DNA of 64,000 nt from Nitrospira sp. (lineage in GTDB: Bacteria > Nitrospirota > Nitrospiria > Nitrospirales > UBA8639). The notes under the pieces are model-generated. The model did no database searches, was not told the DNA's origin, and worked only from the letters and a program-made list of their open reading frames with translations. Both the position numbers and the translations under genes were made by a program. Of this stretch, positions 63,601-64,000 are shown in pieces. The stretch's first letter is position 1; every line of letters starts with the position of its first letter. The DNA lies in assembly GCA_011523385.1 (NCBI GenBank), contig WTGX01000028.1:53808-117807 (forward strand), given 5' to 3'.

Positions 63601-63787
63601 TGACGAACAGCAGCCGGAACTTGGCGCCCACGGCGAGGCCCGCGGGCTTCAGCGCCCAGTTCTGAGAGACCGTGTAGGTACCGTCGGCGTTGGCGGTCGC
63701 GCAATTGGTCTGCGCGGCGGCTCCGGTCGCCAGGCCCGCCAGCAGCGGCAGGACGAGCAGCGCGGCGACAAGGTCGCGGCGCAGCAT
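57644..63787 (-). CDS. Large Calx-beta autotransporter/adhesin
   Basis: A 2047-residue GC-rich surface protein. Residues 1-26 are a signal peptide (LVAALLVLPLLAGLATGAAAQ). A region at 30-220 follows (GNRFKALAS, IYWLNGSKVADNYSDFYDGSWDN), then several Calx-beta domains (VEIPTVTEGQPSIVQLTLS and later VREGDLFTFQVDLSAPA), a cadherin-like segment near 850-930 and, at about 934-1009, the helical module shared with the secreted protein at 11250. More Calx-beta repeats follow, then the linker DPMPTAWLSRFGRTVAQQTLDGI near 1495. About 1640-2047 is an autotransporter beta-barrel ending FEVGAQW. Residues 1531-1549 are encoded by family D repeat sequence. It should be exported and displayed on the outer membrane; ligand unknown. 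No clear ribosome site precedes the ATG. Confidence 0.9.
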   Translation of the reverse strand: MLRRDLVAALLVLPLLAGLATGAAAQTNCATANADGTYTVSQNWALKPAGLAVGAKFRLLFVTSTTRDGTSADIDDYNTFVQTGAKAGHSAITDACGNRFKALASTSAVDANDNTATTGTGELIYWLNGSKVADNYSDFYDGSWDNEASADYRNENGAARAINNASRPWTGTTAGGGKAVSNHLGATLPVTGDPGGTGGPIDGGSTAARSESRPFYALSPVFVVSDVPVIKVEIPTVTEGQPSIVQLTLSRVWQTPVRVTVQGATFLSCTDLCPPGTTSASTPEDFTNDIITITFSPGQTTRTFSFPTIDDGTVESTEVFGVILVDLSGKLGLSSKATVDPTTPPDGTNSGHPYWFARIQDNDTHANAAFSTTALRIVETGSGTYTLALATQPTHTVTVAIAKGGTHSGAANVNPTSLTFNPSGSNLWSTAQTVTVTGVDEAGTYRNRVLALTHTATSTDASYNNLNLGTVSVEVSDAPVVEVYESWGKIVRGGRENEPPPYLVTSVKPMSYKYHLRTDLPVFAAGGGHALDYAVRVSNRPVGGSITVTATVPNAHNDRNEVGLALTPTGTPQNSLTLTFSDRAPPGGRCAADSFDNNADTSWMCYRAVYVVRKLADGQRACANIEHTFTGGGVRTSHNTYNAIRAHLPAKGDTDSYPCQHQSWDAWPWLTPQFTSSRDQGKPANSEESGGAGGDGLPVTLPGAATPAPEGGAAGIAIDLGRALKAGERAELELAFSGATPGTDYTLALVAAKSTGVTVKPGAPLTGAKPVLVFAEGARTAELTLTVLDDQVYEAEMLTVAFGKLRHIVDGLEDRVTTPEGTLRYALLDSTGSPLTITQLADASVAENKPWSAEPLLEGVTGSVAFSLTGADAAKFTLHSRTGALALPAQNFEAPADANKDNVYEATLTATDPGGTDAVAFRVTVTDVAEGDTTEADPAVVKLVEAMIVRHRDVTGNTGALAKWQKALKTLKGQPSGFTIAELEAQVARLSGTPKQRWQRVLEAVKAMQAGGGTTPTVPTLTLTAGNAVTEGTAASFTLAADPAPTADLAVTVDITQTGNSVARSARGTRTVTIAAGAASAGFTVATKSDTKDKPDGAVTATLGAGTGYAVGESATATMPVRDDDATGVTLSAEAGDLAEGTGRKFLRLTLGRKLVTGETLAIPLAVGGTARLGTDYTLRPRGARRTGVSHANLASADPAKPPTVTFTGPSAKSATLVLAASADGANEGDGETVTVALGTLAATDLGGGAEGAGAVAFTILEPPPEISITAKTASITEGAAATFTVTASRAPDTDLPVTLTVAEADGSDMVAADDEGAATVTIPKGQIEAAFTVPTVNDTQDEPDGTVTATLTADGKDGTAYMVAASPKDAASVTVADDDVANAVTLSIEDEQVREGDLFTFQVDLSAPAPHEVRVSWHTEAGTAKFGHDFDLASGALTFRPGVVRQTITIFTIDDLIDEDPETFEVVLSNAQGATIERGTATGTIVNSDPMPTAWLSRFGRTVAQQTLDGIAGRLTAPRTPGAQGTIAGQAFRSLTGSGQAPSTGSGQAVASASGNAGPGGATDIGSPAVTRQGALALAQIAQSFGGTVTGSGAAEFGAASFDTDRDPSAWGTGAGTQATPLTTREALLGSRFTATARPDGTGGSLAFWGRAAQANFDGREGTFSLDGEATTGLLGADYARDTWLVGVTLLRTQGRGGYRDTDVTPRPGTQTCPGQTGPVCRQAVRAGTGTIEASLTAAVPYAAWEASERLKLWGATGYGAGEVKLRTHTGQALATDIDWTMASAGLRGNLLPQPAKSATPAALALTSDALWARTMSDKTTELAAGDSNVTRLRLGLEGSYRVALDDGGQLTPKLAVGARHDGGDAETGFGVELGGGLAWTAPALGLALNLDGRTLLTHAADDFEDQGFAAAVTFDPAPATQRGPSFSLRQDWGGQATGGLDALFASNPLAQRAGSGNATSRWAAEAAWGFPAFSGRFTGSPHAGLGLATGTRDYRLGWRLTPMENAPALACDLSCNLSFGLTATRRETDVAQPEHTIGFEVGAQW
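59139..59190. repeat. Family D repeat inside the autotransporter gene, in frame
   Basis: Two tandem copies of the TGCCCTGAGCCGGTCGAAGG type, read through on the minus strand as the Gly/Ser-rich peptide LTGSGQAPSTGSGQAVA in the linker before the beta-barrel. Elsewhere the same words lie between genes. The reading frame is kept. Confidence 0.75.
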
Positions 63788-63878
63788 AACGGACGCCCGC
63801 AGTCGGGCGGGCCGGCGGGGCGCGGAGCGCCGGCCGGCGGAAGAAGCGGCCTCAGACGGAGACGTTGATGAGCCCAGG

Positions 63879-64000
63879 CGGCGGCTTGCAGACGCGGTGG
63901 GGAGGCATGAGCCCTCCGCCCGCAGGCTGACTCGGCTGCTGGAAACGTGGTAAACTACTGGGTTAACGAAGTTACGCGGAAGCGCGGAAGCGCGGAAGCG
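63879..64000 (-). promoter_or_regulatory. Shared leader block with 8-bp tandem repeats, copy 2 (runs off edge)
   Basis: Reading toward the autotransporter: at least three GCTTCCGC copies (63999-63976), then the same CGTTAACCCAGTAGT, GCCGAGTCAGCC and GCGGGCGGAGGGC words seen before the gene at 11250, ending 91 bases before the ATG. The stem region differs between copies (GGGCCTGAGGCCC versus GAGGGCTCATGCCTC) yet can still fold, suggesting a conserved structure. It continues beyond the window. Confidence 0.6.

Overview
The window reads as chromosome from a Gram-negative (diderm) bacterium of moderately high GC. Evidence for a diderm cell: an arabinose-5-phosphate isomerase of the KDO pathway, an autotransporter beta-barrel, a TbpB-like surface barrel protein, a LapA-domain protein and an Aas-type acyltransferase. 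The gene set (single-chain GltB, DUF502 next to tmk-holB-metG, a SoxC/SorA-like molybdoenzyme with its cytochrome c) would suit a Nitrospirota-like lineage. That placement is an inference from gene content only; no rRNA, ribosomal protein or tRNA gene was seen to test it.

Layout. 1-2832 is the N-terminal part of glutamate synthase (gltB), running off the left edge. 3093-4100 is a polyprenyl diphosphate synthase. 4262-9092 (minus strand) is a tight operon that looks like a route to a 2-aminoethylphosphonate head group: a two-subunit phosphonopyruvate decarboxylase, phnW, a cytidylyltransferase/CDP-alcohol phosphatidyltransferase fusion and, after a repeat, a flippase-like membrane protein. 9442-11019 holds queF and a DegT-type sugar aminotransferase. 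11250-13028 is a GC-rich secreted TbpB-like protein with an unusual leader. 13434-16518 holds a Nudix hydrolase, a YqaA membrane protein, a MOSC protein, an exported protein and a vapBC pair. 16614-25215 is mostly housekeeping: 2'-5' ligase-like protein, glmS, glmU, DUF502, tmk, holB, metG. 25390-35261 holds kdsD, comM, hypothetical genes and a ltaE-tsaC-purD-purH operon. 35483-42546 holds LapA, the sulfite/sulfane dehydrogenase pair, GH15 glucoamylase, a tRNA nucleotidyltransferase and small proteins. 42698-49350 holds an Aas-type triple-domain protein and a sodium:solute symporter, separated from its DUF3311 partner by an IS481-family insertion sequence. 49607-51109 is an AT-rich accessory island with a GrlR-like/RelA-SpoT-synthetase pair and a DUF4160/DUF2442 pair. 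51282-57526 holds a UvrD helicase, a TIGR00375 PHP protein, an exported protein, DUF5069 and msrB. 57644-63787 is a 2047-residue GC-rich Calx-beta autotransporter.

Three things stand out. (1) The secreted protein at 11250 and the autotransporter at 57644 lie about 50 kb apart yet share a near-identical leader, including 8-bp tandem repeats, and a roughly 65-residue module; they look like members of one mobile or expanding surface-protein family. (2) The phosphonate-type lipid operon lacks a visible PEP mutase. (3) The GrlR-like/short alarmone synthetase pair may be an undescribed two-gene stress or toxin-antitoxin module. Gaps between genes are heavily colonised by several families of palindromic repeats, two of which reach into coding sequence.
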